DNA of 64,000 nucleotides from CALCHA01 sp035548175 (GTDB lineage Bacteria > Planctomycetota > Phycisphaerae > WQYP01): the NCBI GenBank assembly GCA_035548175.1, contig DASZTO010000044.1:10160-74159 (forward strand), given 5' to 3'. The notes under the pieces are model-generated. The model saw only the letters and a program-made list of their open reading frames with translations. It was not told the origin of the DNA and did not search any database. Positions within the stretch are counted from its first letter, which is position 1. The number at the start of each line of letters is the position of its first letter. Below, one piece after another: positions 24,767-33,218 of the stretch. The translations under genes and the position numbers were made by a program.

Positions 24767-26410
24767 TTATTGCGCCGGGACGACCAGGGCGCCGCGGCGG
24801 CCGGCCCATTGGATGGCGCGGAGGCGGTACCAGGAGACGTGCGGTGCGGCGGCGCGGGGGAGCGCGGTGTCGGCGGCGGGAGTTGCGGAGGGGGAGTCGA
24901 GGGGCATGACGATGTGGACGGCGACCTGTGCGTCGTGGTTGAGGATGAGGTCGCGGCGGGTGAGTGCGAGGATGCCTCGGTGTTCGGTGGCCCATTCACG
25001 GAGAGCGAACCAGGAGGCGCCATCGCGGAAGAGCGTCCAGACGTGCAGGCGGCCGTCGGTGTCGACGGCCAGGGTGGATTCGCCGGCCCAGGACATCGGC
25101 GGGCGCGCTTCGAGCAGGGTGGCGTTGGGAACGAAATCGCGGATGGAGCGTTCGACGGCTTGCCATTGGGCGGCGCGGTCGGCGGCCTCGGCTTCGAGGA
25201 GGTCGAAGGCGCGGAGGACGAGCGTGCCGGCGGAGGGGATGAGATCGGCGGGAGCGGGTTTGGGGGGGGCTGCGACGGGGGCGGAGCGGGCGGGGTTTTG
25301 AGGGAGGGGCGTGGGCGGAGTCGCCGGGCGCGCGGGCCGGATGGGGGCGGGCGGTTCGGGGAGGGGGTCGAAGGCGGCGGCGAGTGCCTGGCGTTCCTCG
25401 GCGTCGAGGACGTGGCCGAGATGATCAAAGGGGACGTTGACGGTGCGGGCGATTTCGCTGACGTGGTGGGAGACCTGCTGGAGGGCGTCTTCGACGGGGC
25501 GGGGGTCGAGGGGGGCGGCGGGGCGGGGGAGGGATTCGGATGCGATTTCGGGATCGGTTTCGGGGTCGAGGGCGCCGGGGGCGAGTTCGTCGAGGAGGGC
25601 GGTCCAGATGGCGGGGATGTTGGCGGCGGGGAAGGCGGCGACGCGGCGTGGTTCGGCGGGATCGGGGGAGGGGCGGAGGAGGGGGAGTTCGGTGCCGAGG
25701 AATTCACGTGCGGCGCGGTTGAGGCGGGCGTGGACGGCGGCGGGGTCGGCGGCGGGTCCTGGCGCCATGAAGGCATGGACGGAGCGTTTTTCGGAAGGGG
25801 CTGGGGGGATGACGGCAGCGCGTTTGAGTTGCTGGTAGGTGGCGACGAGGCCGTCGTTGTCGGTGGGGCAGACGACGAGCCATTGGGGGATACGGGCGGC
25901 GAGGGCGGTGAATTCGGAAGTGCCGGCGGCGGGCGCGGCGATGAGCCAGAGTCCGACGGCGGGACGGAGGGTGAAGAGGGCGCGGGCGATCTGGAGATCG
26001 ACGTTGCCAGTGGGTTCCGGGCGAACGGTGGGAAGATCGTCGACGGAGTCAGCGCCGGCGATTTCGATGATCCACTGGCGGGAATGGAAACCGAGGATGG
26101 CGACGGTGGTGGCGTGCTCGTGGGCGAGGGCGGCGGCGGCGGCGCGCAGGCCATGCCAACCGGTGTCGCCCTGGGCGATGGCGCCGCCGATGGCGAGATG
26201 GAGGAGGGCTTTGTCGGTGGGGGATTTTTGCGGCTGGGCGCTGGGCGGCTGGCGACGAGCGGGAGCGGTCGGCGGCGTGCGGCGGGGAGCGCCGGGGCCG
26301 GTGGGGCGGGCGCCGTCGAGGAAGAGGCGGGCGATGTCGGCCATGTTGCGCGCGGGGGGGGAATGGGGCGGTTGGCCGGTGGATTCTTCTGGGTGTTGGG
26401 TGTCGCTCAT
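24767..26410 (-). CDS. Unknown protein with degenerate MinD/FlhG-like region
   Basis: 547 residues from ATG 26410; upstream in-frame sequence is repeat. Residues about 60-200 resemble a MinD-type ATPase without a P-loop: HEHATTVAILGFHSRQWIIE, then LWLIAAPAAGTSEFTALAAR and WLVVCPTDNDGLVATYQQLK, which recall the strand-loop-Tyr pattern of MinD/FlhG proteins. The middle (about 220-440) is Ala/Pro-rich; the end (WAGRRGALVVPAQ) is a compact beta domain. It lies 105 bases after the ParA-CBM48 gene on the same strand. The homology call is weak and the function unknown. Confidence 0.5.
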   Translation of the reverse strand: MSDTQHPEESTGQPPHSPPARNMADIARLFLDGARPTGPGAPRRTPPTAPARRQPPSAQPQKSPTDKALLHLAIGGAIAQGDTGWHGLRAAAAALAHEHATTVAILGFHSRQWIIEIAGADSVDDLPTVRPEPTGNVDLQIARALFTLRPAVGLWLIAAPAAGTSEFTALAARIPQWLVVCPTDNDGLVATYQQLKRAAVIPPAPSEKRSVHAFMAPGPAADPAAVHARLNRAAREFLGTELPLLRPSPDPAEPRRVAAFPAANIPAIWTALLDELAPGALDPETDPEIASESLPRPAAPLDPRPVEDALQQVSHHVSEIARTVNVPFDHLGHVLDAEERQALAAAFDPLPEPPAPIRPARPATPPTPLPQNPARSAPVAAPPKPAPADLIPSAGTLVLRAFDLLEAEAADRAAQWQAVERSIRDFVPNATLLEARPPMSWAGESTLAVDTDGRLHVWTLFRDGASWFALREWATEHRGILALTRRDLILNHDAQVAVHIVMPLDSPSATPAADTALPRAAAPHVSWYRLRAIQWAGRRGALVVPAQ

Positions 26411-26427
26411 TCCCGCGATCTCCAGAT

Positions 26428-26506
26428 CATTGCCGATTACCATCGCCCATTGCCGATTGCTGAGGGTGCTCCCAATTGGCAATGGGCCATTGGCAATGGG
26501 CAATTC
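26428..26506. repeat. Word repeat, CCCATTGCCGATTG / GGCAATGGGC type
   Basis: Words such as CATTGCCGATTACCATCGCC, CCCATTGCCGATTGC and TTGGCAATGGG occur in both orientations, making a quasi-palindromic tract between the two MinD-like genes. Confidence 0.65.
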
Positions 26507-26515
26507 CTTCTCTGT

Positions 26516-27886
26516 TCACACGACTTCCACGACGCTGTCGAGTTCGCCGAAGGGATTGGGTTCGGCGAAGCGGTTGTGGGGGTCGGCCTGCCAGCGGCCA
26601 TCGACGACGAGGCGGTAGCGGTACTTGCCGGGCTTGATGCTGACGACGGCGCGGAAGGTGTCGTCGCCTGCGCCGGCCATGCGGACGGGGTTCCAGTTGT
26701 TGAAGTCGCCGGCGATGGCGACGTCGCGGGCGCTGGGGAAGTGGGCGACGAACATGAGGCCTTCGGGGACCTGGCGGACGCCGTAGAAGGCTTCGAGTTT
26801 CTGTCCGAGGGTGGCTTCGCGCGGGGCGGAGACGATGCCCATGCCGCGTTGTGCGGCGGCGCGAACTTCATCGGCGCGGCGGGCGAGGACGCCGGCCTGG
26901 GCGGCTAGTTCCTGTCCGACGGCGCGCTGGCTGCGGCGGAAAGGAGCGTTGGGATTGACGTTGCCGAGCGGGGGAAGGGCGTCGCCGAGCTCGATGCCTT
27001 CCTGCACCGCTTCCATGGTTTCTTCGAGGGTGGCTTGGGCGGCGAAGAGGGCGGTTTCGAGGGTGGCGGCTTCGCGCGGTGCTTCGATGGCTTCGACGGC
27101 GCGGGCGACGTCGATGGTCATCCGCGGGGCGGGGCCCATGAGCTCGCGGGCGAGCTTCTGGAAGTCCTTGAAGCCTTTGCTGGCGGGGTCGTACTCGGTG
27201 ATGGGCTGGCCGAAGCTGGCGGCTTCTTTGAGTTTCGTGTTGAAGTTGATGGTGGATTCCATGAGCAGTTCGCCGAAGCCGTCGCGGAGCTCGGCGAGGA
27301 CTTCGCGGGCGAGCTTGGTGCGGATGTCGTAAAGGGTGGCGAGGATGCGGATGCGGAGGTCGTGGCGGCACTGCTTGCGGAGCTGTTCGAGAAGTTCGAG
27401 CTGCTTGGCGAGGCCATGGAGGGAGAAGTAGCCGGTCTCGACGGGGATGAGGACGTCGGAGGAGGCGCGCATGGCGTTGAAGGTGAGCAGGCCGACGTTG
27501 GGGGGGCAGTCGATGATGCAGAAATCGTAATCGGCGGCGACGCGGGCGAGGGCGTCGGAGAGGCGGTCCTGGCGGCCGGCGAGCCCGTGGAGTTCGGTTT
27601 CGAGGGCGGCGAGGGAGATCATGGAGGGGGCGAGGTCGAAGTTGGTGGCGATCTGCCAGGTGATGTCTTTGAGGGTGGCGGAGGCGCCGGGGGCGCGGAG
27701 GATGTCGTAGACGGAGCGTTCGATCTGCTGATCGGGGACGGCGAGTCCGACGGCGCAGTGGCCCTGGGGGTCCATATCGACGAGGAGGGTGCGTTGGCCC
27801 ATGTGGGCGAGGCAGGCGGCGAGGTTGATGGAGCAGGTGGTTTTTCCGCAGCCACCTTTTTGGTTGATAAGGGAAATGGTTCTCAT
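26516..27886 (-). CDS. ParA/MinD-type ATPase fused to a glycogen-binding CBM48 domain
   Basis: 456 residues from ATG 27886 (AAGGA 9 bases upstream). Residues 1-250 are a Soj/ParA ATPase: deviant Walker A KGGCGKTT at 10-17, VDMDPQGH, FCIIDCPPNVGLLTFNA and an Arg/Lys-rich DNA-contact region. A helical linker of about 100 residues (alanine-rich, AREAATLETALFAAQATLEE) follows. The C-terminal 80 residues (MFVAHFPSARDVAIAGDFNNW, then GKYRYRLVVDGRW) form a CBM48/AMPK-beta-like glycogen-binding module. The combination suggests positioning of a carbohydrate-related body or a partition system linked to glycogen; this is inference. Confidence 0.85.
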   Translation of the reverse strand: MRTISLINQKGGCGKTTCSINLAACLAHMGQRTLLVDMDPQGHCAVGLAVPDQQIERSVYDILRAPGASATLKDITWQIATNFDLAPSMISLAALETELHGLAGRQDRLSDALARVAADYDFCIIDCPPNVGLLTFNAMRASSDVLIPVETGYFSLHGLAKQLELLEQLRKQCRHDLRIRILATLYDIRTKLAREVLAELRDGFGELLMESTINFNTKLKEAASFGQPITEYDPASKGFKDFQKLARELMGPAPRMTIDVARAVEAIEAPREAATLETALFAAQATLEETMEAVQEGIELGDALPPLGNVNPNAPFRRSQRAVGQELAAQAGVLARRADEVRAAAQRGMGIVSAPREATLGQKLEAFYGVRQVPEGLMFVAHFPSARDVAIAGDFNNWNPVRMAGAGDDTFRAVVSIKPGKYRYRLVVDGRWQADPHNRFAEPNPFGELDSVVEVV

Positions 27887-28166
27887 GGGTATGCATCCTT
27901 GCATCTGCACGGGCTCCCGGCATCACGGTCGCGCTTCCAGCGCGGCCCCCGTCCCTGGGCATCGCCTTCGCCGCTACAATACCACGGCCAATGGGCGCCC
28001 GGGAGCATTTCAGGCATCATCGGAGGGGGAGGGGGTTGCGCTTGAAGTTTTCGGGAGGTTTTCGGTGGGAGAGGGGCATTTTCAGTATTGCCGCGGGGGG
28101 TGAAGGGTGGCGGCAGGGGCGGATTGAGTAGGATTGAGTGGATGGCTGGGGCGGGGGGTTTAACCT

Positions 28167-29732
28167 ATGATGGGGGCGGCTTTTGGTGATGCCAGCGCTA
28201 TGCCGACGACGTTGAAAACGCCCGTGCCCGCTCCGGTGCTTCCTCCGGGGAAGCGGTGGAAGAAGCGGATGAAGCGGGTGGGATGGATTGGGTTGGGGTT
28301 TGTGGGGATGGGGGTGGTGGTGTTTTTCTTGTTGCCGGTGTGGATGTCCAATGCGCAGGGGCGGGCGTGGGTGCTGGAGCGGCTGAATGCGGGGGGAGGA
28401 GGGGCGCGGATTTCGTGTGATGACTGGTCGCTGTCGTGGTTCAAGGGGACGCGGATCAAGAACCTGGCGATCACGTTGCCGGACAATAGCCGGCTGCTGT
28501 TTTGCCCGCATGTGAAGACGGAGTTGACGCTGTGGGGGATTCTGCTGGGGAATTATGACCTGGGGGCGACGACGGTGGAGACGCTGCAGGTGAATCTGAC
28601 GAAGTATGCGGATGGGACGACGTCGCTGGATGCGCGGGCCCCCCCCCCCATTTCCCCCCCCAATTCTACCCCCCCTACCGGGGGCGGTGGCGGGCGGGCG
28701 GCGCGCGGGACGGGGTTGCTGGAGCGGTTGCGGTCGTTGCGGGGGTCGTTGCAGGTGCAGTCGGCGGTGGTGACGGTGAATTCGGCGCGGGCGGGAGGCG
28801 GTGTGGGGGAATCGGTGACGTATACGGATGTGCGTGCGGCGGTGACGATAGCGTCGGCGGATGCGCCGTTTCATCTGGCGTTGACGGCGTCGGGACCGGG
28901 GCGGGATTTGTCGGTGAACGCGGTGTTGCCGGCGCCGGCGAGTTGGCCGCCGCGGCCGTGGGCGTTGCTGCAGGATGTGGACATATCGGCGACGAACATG
29001 CCGACGGGCTTGCTGTGCGATTGGCTGGGGATGGATCCGCGGTGGCAGCAGTCGCTGGGGCCGGCGATTGCGACGTTGTCGCTGGTGCATCATGCGGCGA
29101 GCGGGGAAAGCGGGGATGCGACGCTGGTGGTGCGGGGCTCGGATGGGCGGACGTTTGTGCAGGGGCGGGGGACGCTGCGGGTATCCGGGGAGCGGATGGA
29201 GATGGCGGTGGGGAGCGGCGGTGCGGCGTTGATGGCGTCGCCGCCGCTGGATCGGCTGCTGGGGCGGGTGAATCCGGTGTTTGGCTCGCTGCATGGGGCG
29301 GACGGGACGATTGAGGCGGAGGTGGAGGGATTGCGGGCGGCGGTGGGCGGGAAGGAGGCGGTGGCGACGGGGGAGGTGCGGGTGACGTTTCCGCAGGTGC
29401 ACCTGGATCGGACGGGGGTGCTGAAGCAGCTGTTGGATGTGGCGGGGGTGGCGGAGGATGCGGGAGGGACATCGGCGGCGATCGTGGCGGAGGCGTCACC
29501 GCTGCGGCTGGAGGTGGGCGGGGGCGGGGTTTCGTACACGAATTTTGTGCTGACGTTTCCGCCGCCGCCGGTGCGGGAACGGATGGTGTTCGGGGGGCAG
29601 GTGGATGGAGCTGGGGAAATGGAGCTATCGGCGACGGTGCCGCTGGCGCCTGGTCAGGGGCTGTCGGCGGGGACTGCGCAGGTGGGGATCACGGGCTCTG
29701 CGGAGCGGCCGGTGGTGGTGCTTCCGAAGTGA
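28167..29732 (+). CDS. AsmA-like membrane-anchored protein
   Basis: 521 residues with one N-terminal membrane helix (VGWIGLGFVGMGVVVFFLLP) after a short basic cytoplasmic segment, then a large periplasmic beta-rich part. LNAGGGGARISCDDWSLSWF and IKNLAITLPDNSRLLFCPHV are typical of AsmA/YdbH-type outer-membrane lipid-transport proteins. Homopolymer C tracts (C11, C8, C7 at 28639-28675) encode a Pro-rich spacer RAPPPISPPNSTPPTGGGGG. An inner ATG at 28200 is possible. Family call moderate. Confidence 0.55.
   Translation: MMGAAFGDASAMPTTLKTPVPAPVLPPGKRWKKRMKRVGWIGLGFVGMGVVVFFLLPVWMSNAQGRAWVLERLNAGGGGARISCDDWSLSWFKGTRIKNLAITLPDNSRLLFCPHVKTELTLWGILLGNYDLGATTVETLQVNLTKYADGTTSLDARAPPPISPPNSTPPTGGGGGRAARGTGLLERLRSLRGSLQVQSAVVTVNSARAGGGVGESVTYTDVRAAVTIASADAPFHLALTASGPGRDLSVNAVLPAPASWPPRPWALLQDVDISATNMPTGLLCDWLGMDPRWQQSLGPAIATLSLVHHAASGESGDATLVVRGSDGRTFVQGRGTLRVSGERMEMAVGSGGAALMASPPLDRLLGRVNPVFGSLHGADGTIEAEVEGLRAAVGGKEAVATGEVRVTFPQVHLDRTGVLKQLLDVAGVAEDAGGTSAAIVAEASPLRLEVGGGGVSYTNFVLTFPPPPVRERMVFGGQVDGAGEMELSATVPLAPGQGLSAGTAQVGITGSAERPVVVLPK
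28639..28675 (+). repeat. Homopolymer C tracts within a gene
   Basis: Runs of 11, 8 and 7 C, inside an otherwise G-rich coding strand. Runs of this length are prone to slippage and would shift the frame of the AsmA-like protein. Confidence 0.8.
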
Positions 29733-29759
29733 TGGGGTGTGGGCTGTTGGGTGCGGCGG

Positions 29760-30080
29760 CTAATCCACTGAGATGCGGTAACTGATCATCCACAGCTCGA
29801 GTTGATCGAGCCGCTGTTTCCAGCGCGATTTGAACTGCTTCATCCAGCGCGTATGGGGAGCGGTGTCGGGGGCGTCAACGACCAGGCGCACGAGCGTGTC
29901 ACGATAAATCGTGCCGCCGTGGCGCCAATGCCCTTCCACTTTTTGGGTTTCATAACTGGCGGCGCCAAAGTGTTCGACGATCTCCAGGAGCGCATCAGCC
30001 AACCACTCTCCGGGTACGTCGCGACCGTCGTTGAACTGGAGGGGGAACAGCACTTCGAATCGCCGCCACTTGCTGGGCAT
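29760..30080 (-). CDS. Conserved hypothetical small protein (overlapping pair, 2nd gene)
   Basis: 106 residues. The pattern WRRFEVLFPLQFNDGRDVPG, EIVEHFGAASYETQKVEGHW and YRDTLVRLVVDAPD ... WKQRLDQLELWMISYRI is one I have seen in uncharacterised proteins from cyanobacteria and planctomycetes. It is a compact alpha/beta protein with no signal. Its start lies 86 bases inside the 3' end of the upstream small gene in a different frame. No catalytic motif is obvious. Confidence 0.65.
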   Translation of the reverse strand: MPSKWRRFEVLFPLQFNDGRDVPGEWLADALLEIVEHFGAASYETQKVEGHWRHGGTIYRDTLVRLVVDAPDTAPHTRWMKQFKSRWKQRLDQLELWMISYRISVD

Positions 30081-30252
30081 ACGTGCTCTTTCCTTTGACG
30101 GTGAAGGGAATACCCTCGGCGGCCAGCGCTTCGACGGCGGGCTCGGGAATCAGGTGTTCGCCGCTGCGCAGGACCGTGCCGGAAAATCGGCCCAGCAAGA
30201 ACGCCAGGGCCTTTTTCTCGGTCGAGCGGTTGGGGAAAGTAATGGTGATCAT
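29995..30252 (-). CDS. Small hypothetical protein (overlapping pair, 1st gene)
   Basis: 85 residues from ATG 30252. MITITFPNRSTEKKALAFLL plus GRFSG, then EPAVEALAAEGIPFTVKGKS, then a basic C-terminal tail (VQRRSRRTRRVVG). It overlaps the next gene by 86 bases, so both products are made from shared DNA if both are genes. Upstream a short leader separates it from the divergent HD gene. Together they could be a toxin-antitoxin-like pair; no family known to me. Confidence 0.6.
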   Translation of the reverse strand: MITITFPNRSTEKKALAFLLGRFSGTVLRSGEHLIPEPAVEALAAEGIPFTVKGKSTYAQQVAAIRSAVPPPVQRRSRRTRRVVG

Positions 30253-30321
30253 ACGGGCTCCCGCAACATCGGTCTGACACGGGTCATTGTAGCAGGTCGA
30301 GCGGTTGGCCGGCGCGAGAGC

Positions 30322-30327
30322 TATACT
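30322..30327 (+). promoter_or_regulatory. -10-like TATACT six bases before ATG
   Basis: Fits a leaderless start for the HD hydrolase. No ribosome site is present. Confidence 0.4.
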
Positions 30328-30333
30328 GCGGTG

Positions 30334-30915
30334 ATGAATGGCGGGTGCATCACGACTTTTTGTGGGCGGCGGATCGATCCGCTGGCGGCGGGGGTTGGCG
30401 ATATTGAGCTTGTGGACATCGCCCATGCGCTGGCGCTGACGTGCCGGTTCAAGGGGCATTGCCGGGTGTTTTATTCGGTGGCGGAGCACAGCGTGCGTGT
30501 GAGCCGGGCGCTCGAGGCGCGGGGGGCGTCGGCGGGGCTGGTGATCGCGGGGCTGATGCATGATGCGGCGGAGGCGTATTTGTCGGATGTGGGGGGCCCG
30601 ATCAAGGGGCGTTTTTTTGTGATGCGGCGGGAGACGGGAGCGCGGGGCGAGGTGGAATCGTTTGGCGATGCCGAGGAGCGGCTGCTGGGGGTGATCGCCG
30701 AGGCGCTGGGGTTTCCGCGGATCGATTATGAGGAGGTGCGCTGGGCGGACATGGCGTTGCTGGCGACGGAGGCGCGGGACCTGTTTGGCATCGATGCGCA
30801 TGCGTGGGGGGTGGGTGAGGCGGCGCTGGAAGAGCGCATCGAGCCATGGGAGTGGCAGCGAGCGGAGCGGGCGTTTCTGGAGCGGTTTGCGGAGTTGCGG
30901 GCGCGGCAGGGGTAG
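30334..30915 (+). CDS. HD-domain phosphohydrolase (YfbR/phage 5'-deoxynucleotidase-like)
   Basis: 193 residues. The HD motif is spread over CRVFYSVAEHSVRVSR and LMHDAAEAYLSDVGGPIK, with the metal ligands H..HD..D, and the product reads like phage/host nucleotide HD hydrolases. A TATACT (30322-30327) lies only 6 bases before ATG, so the mRNA is probably leaderless; a longer upstream reading (from 30031) is antisense to the small genes and is rejected. Substrate unknown. Confidence 0.75.
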   Translation: MNGGCITTFCGRRIDPLAAGVGDIELVDIAHALALTCRFKGHCRVFYSVAEHSVRVSRALEARGASAGLVIAGLMHDAAEAYLSDVGGPIKGRFFVMRRETGARGEVESFGDAEERLLGVIAEALGFPRIDYEEVRWADMALLATEARDLFGIDAHAWGVGEAALEERIEPWEWQRAERAFLERFAELRARQG

Positions 30916-30944
30916 CTGCGGGGGAGGAGGGGGGTGGGGCGGGG

Positions 30945-31499
30945 TCAGGGCTCGGCGATGAGGCGGTCGATGAGGGGGCGGAGTTCGTGGGCGTCGAGTT
31001 CGCCGGTGAGGTGATAGGCGGTGCGGCCCTGCTTGTCGATGAGGAAGGTCTGGGGGATGGTCATGTCGGTGTCATAGACGGGGGAGCCGGGACCGGGGAG
31101 GAGGATGGGGTAGGTGAGTGCGTGATCGGCGACGAAACCGCGGAGGAGCTTTTCGCGATCGCCGTTGGGGGCGTCGACGGAGACGCCGGCGACCACGAGG
31201 CCTTTGGGCTGGTAATCGGCGGCGATTTTGACGAGGTCGGGCATTTCGGCGACGCAGGGCGGGCACCAGGTGGCGAAGTAATTGACGAGGAGGACGTGGC
31301 CCTTGCAGGCGGTGGAGGAGAAGGTGGAGCCGGCGAGGGTCGGCATGGAGATGGCGGCGGTCTGGCGGTCGGAGGAGGCGATGAGGGTGTCGACCTGCGG
31401 GGGCGTGAGGAAGCGGACGGCGAGGATGGCAGCGGTGACGCCAAAGAGCGCCAGGATGAAAGCGAGGCCCAGGACGAGATTGGACTGCCGGCGGGTCAT
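30945..31499 (-). CDS. TlpA/ResA-like membrane-anchored thioredoxin
   Basis: 184 residues. An N-terminal signal anchor (LVLGLAFILALFGVTAAILAV) is followed by a thioredoxin fold with WCPPC in VNYFATWCPPCVAEMPDLVK. The insertion strand and DMTIPQTFLIDKQGRTAYHL with cis-Pro are normal. Probably reduces disulfides of exported proteins such as apocytochromes; partner unknown. It lies convergent with the HD gene, 29 bases apart. Confidence 0.88.
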   Translation of the reverse strand: MTRRQSNLVLGLAFILALFGVTAAILAVRFLTPPQVDTLIASSDRQTAAISMPTLAGSTFSSTACKGHVLLVNYFATWCPPCVAEMPDLVKIAADYQPKGLVVAGVSVDAPNGDREKLLRGFVADHALTYPILLPGPGSPVYDTDMTIPQTFLIDKQGRTAYHLTGELDAHELRPLIDRLIAEP

Positions 31500-31554
31500 G
31501 GGGGCATTATGGAACAGTCAGCGGCAAAGACCAAGCGATCGCTCCGGAAAGACG

Positions 31555-31598
31555 GGGCAAAAAAGAGGAAAGACGGCGCGTGGGGCACGCCATCTTTC
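31555..31598 (-). terminator. Intrinsic terminator for the sigma factor gene
   Basis: On the minus strand GAAAGA-T-GGCG ... CGCC-G-TCTTTC (31568-31598) folds and is followed by CTCTTTTTTG. Confidence 0.6.
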
Positions 31599-31644
31599 GG
31601 GTGATGGGGTCGTGTTGCAGTGGGAGGGGGAGAGCGGGGCGGAT

Positions 31645-32475
31645 TCAGTCGTCGATGGAGGTGCCGCCGATGCGGTGGACGCGTTCGCGGAGGCGGACCA
31701 TGACGGCGTGATGGATTTGGGAGACGCGTGACTCGCAGAGGTCGAGGGTGGCGCCGATTTCCTTGAAGGAGAAGTTTTCGTAGTAATAGAGGATGACGAC
31801 CTGGCGTTCGACGGCGGAGAGGCCCCGGGCGAGGAATTCGCGGAGATCGGAGCGTTGCGCCTCGCGGACGGGATCGACGGGATTGTCATCGGGGAGGCAG
31901 TTGAGGTTGACGCCGCCGGAGGCGCCTGGGGCGTCGGAGTCGTCGTCGGTGGTGAGGCGGAGACGGAGCGGGGCGGCGGTTTCGCGGCGTACGGACTGGA
32001 GTTCGTGCAGGGGCATGTTCATGGCCTCCGAGAGTTGTTCATCCGAGGGGGCTTGGCCGGACTGCATTTCGAGTTGCAGGGCGGTTTCCTGGACGCGCTG
32101 CATGCGGGCACGGAGCATGCGGGGGGCCCAGTCGAGGGATCGCAGGTAGTCGAGGGCGGCGCCGCGGACGCGTGAGCCGCAGTAATGCTCGAACTTGACG
32201 CCGCGGGAGGCGTCGAAGGTGGCGATGGCCTCACGGAGGCCGAGGGTGGCGGCCTGAGTGAGATCGTCGATGTCGGCGCCGGCGGGGAGGCGGGAGCGCA
32301 TGCGGCGTGCGATGACCTTGGCGATGTAGAGGTAATGGAGGAGGAGGCGGTTGCGGAGCGATTCATCGCGCGTGAGGGTGTAACTTTCCCAGAGAGCGGA
32401 GAGTTGCGCGGCGGCGTCGCCGGCGGGGGAAGCGTCCGTGCGGGGGGAAACGGGGGGGGCTGCAAGGGTGACCAT
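31645..32475 (-). CDS. RNA polymerase sigma factor, FliA/WhiG type
   Basis: 276 residues from ATG 32475; AAGGA lies about 9 bases upstream. Region 2 (LLLHYLYIAKVIARRMRSRL, DIDDLTQAATLGLREAIATF, FEHYCGSRVRGAALDYLRSL), region 3 (a short helical stretch around MNMPLHELQSVRR) and region 4 (LSAVERQVVILYYYENFSFK, EIGATLDLCESRVSQIHHAV) occur in order. This arrangement is that of sigma-28 proteins controlling flagellar, sporulation or envelope genes. No anti-sigma gene is adjacent. Confidence 0.9.
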   Translation of the reverse strand: MVTLAAPPVSPRTDASPAGDAAAQLSALWESYTLTRDESLRNRLLLHYLYIAKVIARRMRSRLPAGADIDDLTQAATLGLREAIATFDASRGVKFEHYCGSRVRGAALDYLRSLDWAPRMLRARMQRVQETALQLEMQSGQAPSDEQLSEAMNMPLHELQSVRRETAAPLRLRLTTDDDSDAPGASGGVNLNCLPDDNPVDPVREAQRSDLREFLARGLSAVERQVVILYYYENFSFKEIGATLDLCESRVSQIHHAVMVRLRERVHRIGGTSIDD

Positions 32476-33218
32476 AGGAATCCATTCCTTCTTGTAAGCT
32501 TGCCGGGGCGACATCCATGCCAACCACCGGGGCAGACTGGGGGCGACGACAGACCATCCTTGGCCGTCGGGGAGTTCAGAGTCGGCGAGAGACTGCGGTC
32601 AGATTTTTACCAGCAACAGGGAGAGATGAGTTCCCACACTATCGAAAACGGAGGGGAGGTCCGAGAAGGTTCCAGAAATTTTTAAAGAATTTCATGATTC
32701 CTCAGATCCCACGGTGTCATCTGGACGCGACACGCTATAGCGAGGCGCATGCCAAGCGGGGCGCGGGCATGGCGTCGGGGGTGGACAAATGCGGTAAAAC
32801 ATCGGGAAAAGGCCCACAAAAAAAATTGTGCGTCAGGGACGCGTTCGGTGGTGGGGAGGCCCCTCTAAAGAGGGGATGAACATTGCAGCTTGCAAGAGGC
32901 GTGGGGAATCGGGTTGAAAAAATGCACGGAAAATCAGGGGATCGGAGGGGACCGGGGCGGGGCGGAGGCAGGAATTGCGCGACTTTTTGCAGAAGTGGTC
33001 GGGGGGCGGCCGGGGCCGGCGTTGCGCAAAACAGCAAGTGTGCGGCGCAATCTGAAAAAATCACGCAAGTGGGCGGAAAGATCGCCGAGCGCGATTGCAA
33101 GTTGTCCGCGCGTGGGCTTTGCCTTAATGTAACGTGCTCGCAAACGCCGCATTTTCCCAGTCCGCGGCCTGTGCGTGATGGTTTCCTGGGCAACCTTGAA
33201 TAGGGAAAGAGACTCGGC
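32476..33218. other. 0.74-kb gap between divergent genes, no gene seen
   Basis: Should hold the promoters of the sigma factor and mdh. An inverted repeat GGAATGGATTCC at about 32479-32490 overlaps the sigma factor ribosome site region. I see no convincing mdh promoter. Confidence 0.5.

Noticed and set aside
24770..26908. 712-codon + frame opposite the MinD-like genes
   Set aside because: Gly/Glu/Asp-rich artefact; crosses two genes and an intergenic repeat.
27991..28127. 44-codon frame after a TACAAT
   Set aside because: Arg/Gly-rich composition expected by chance in G-rich DNA; no ribosome site.
30031..30333. Longer N-terminus for the HD hydrolase
   Set aside because: Antisense to two small genes; TATACT just before ATG 30334 argues for the short form.
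32880..33200. Gene on either strand in the sigma-mdh gap
   Set aside because: Open frames lack ribosome sites and codon style.
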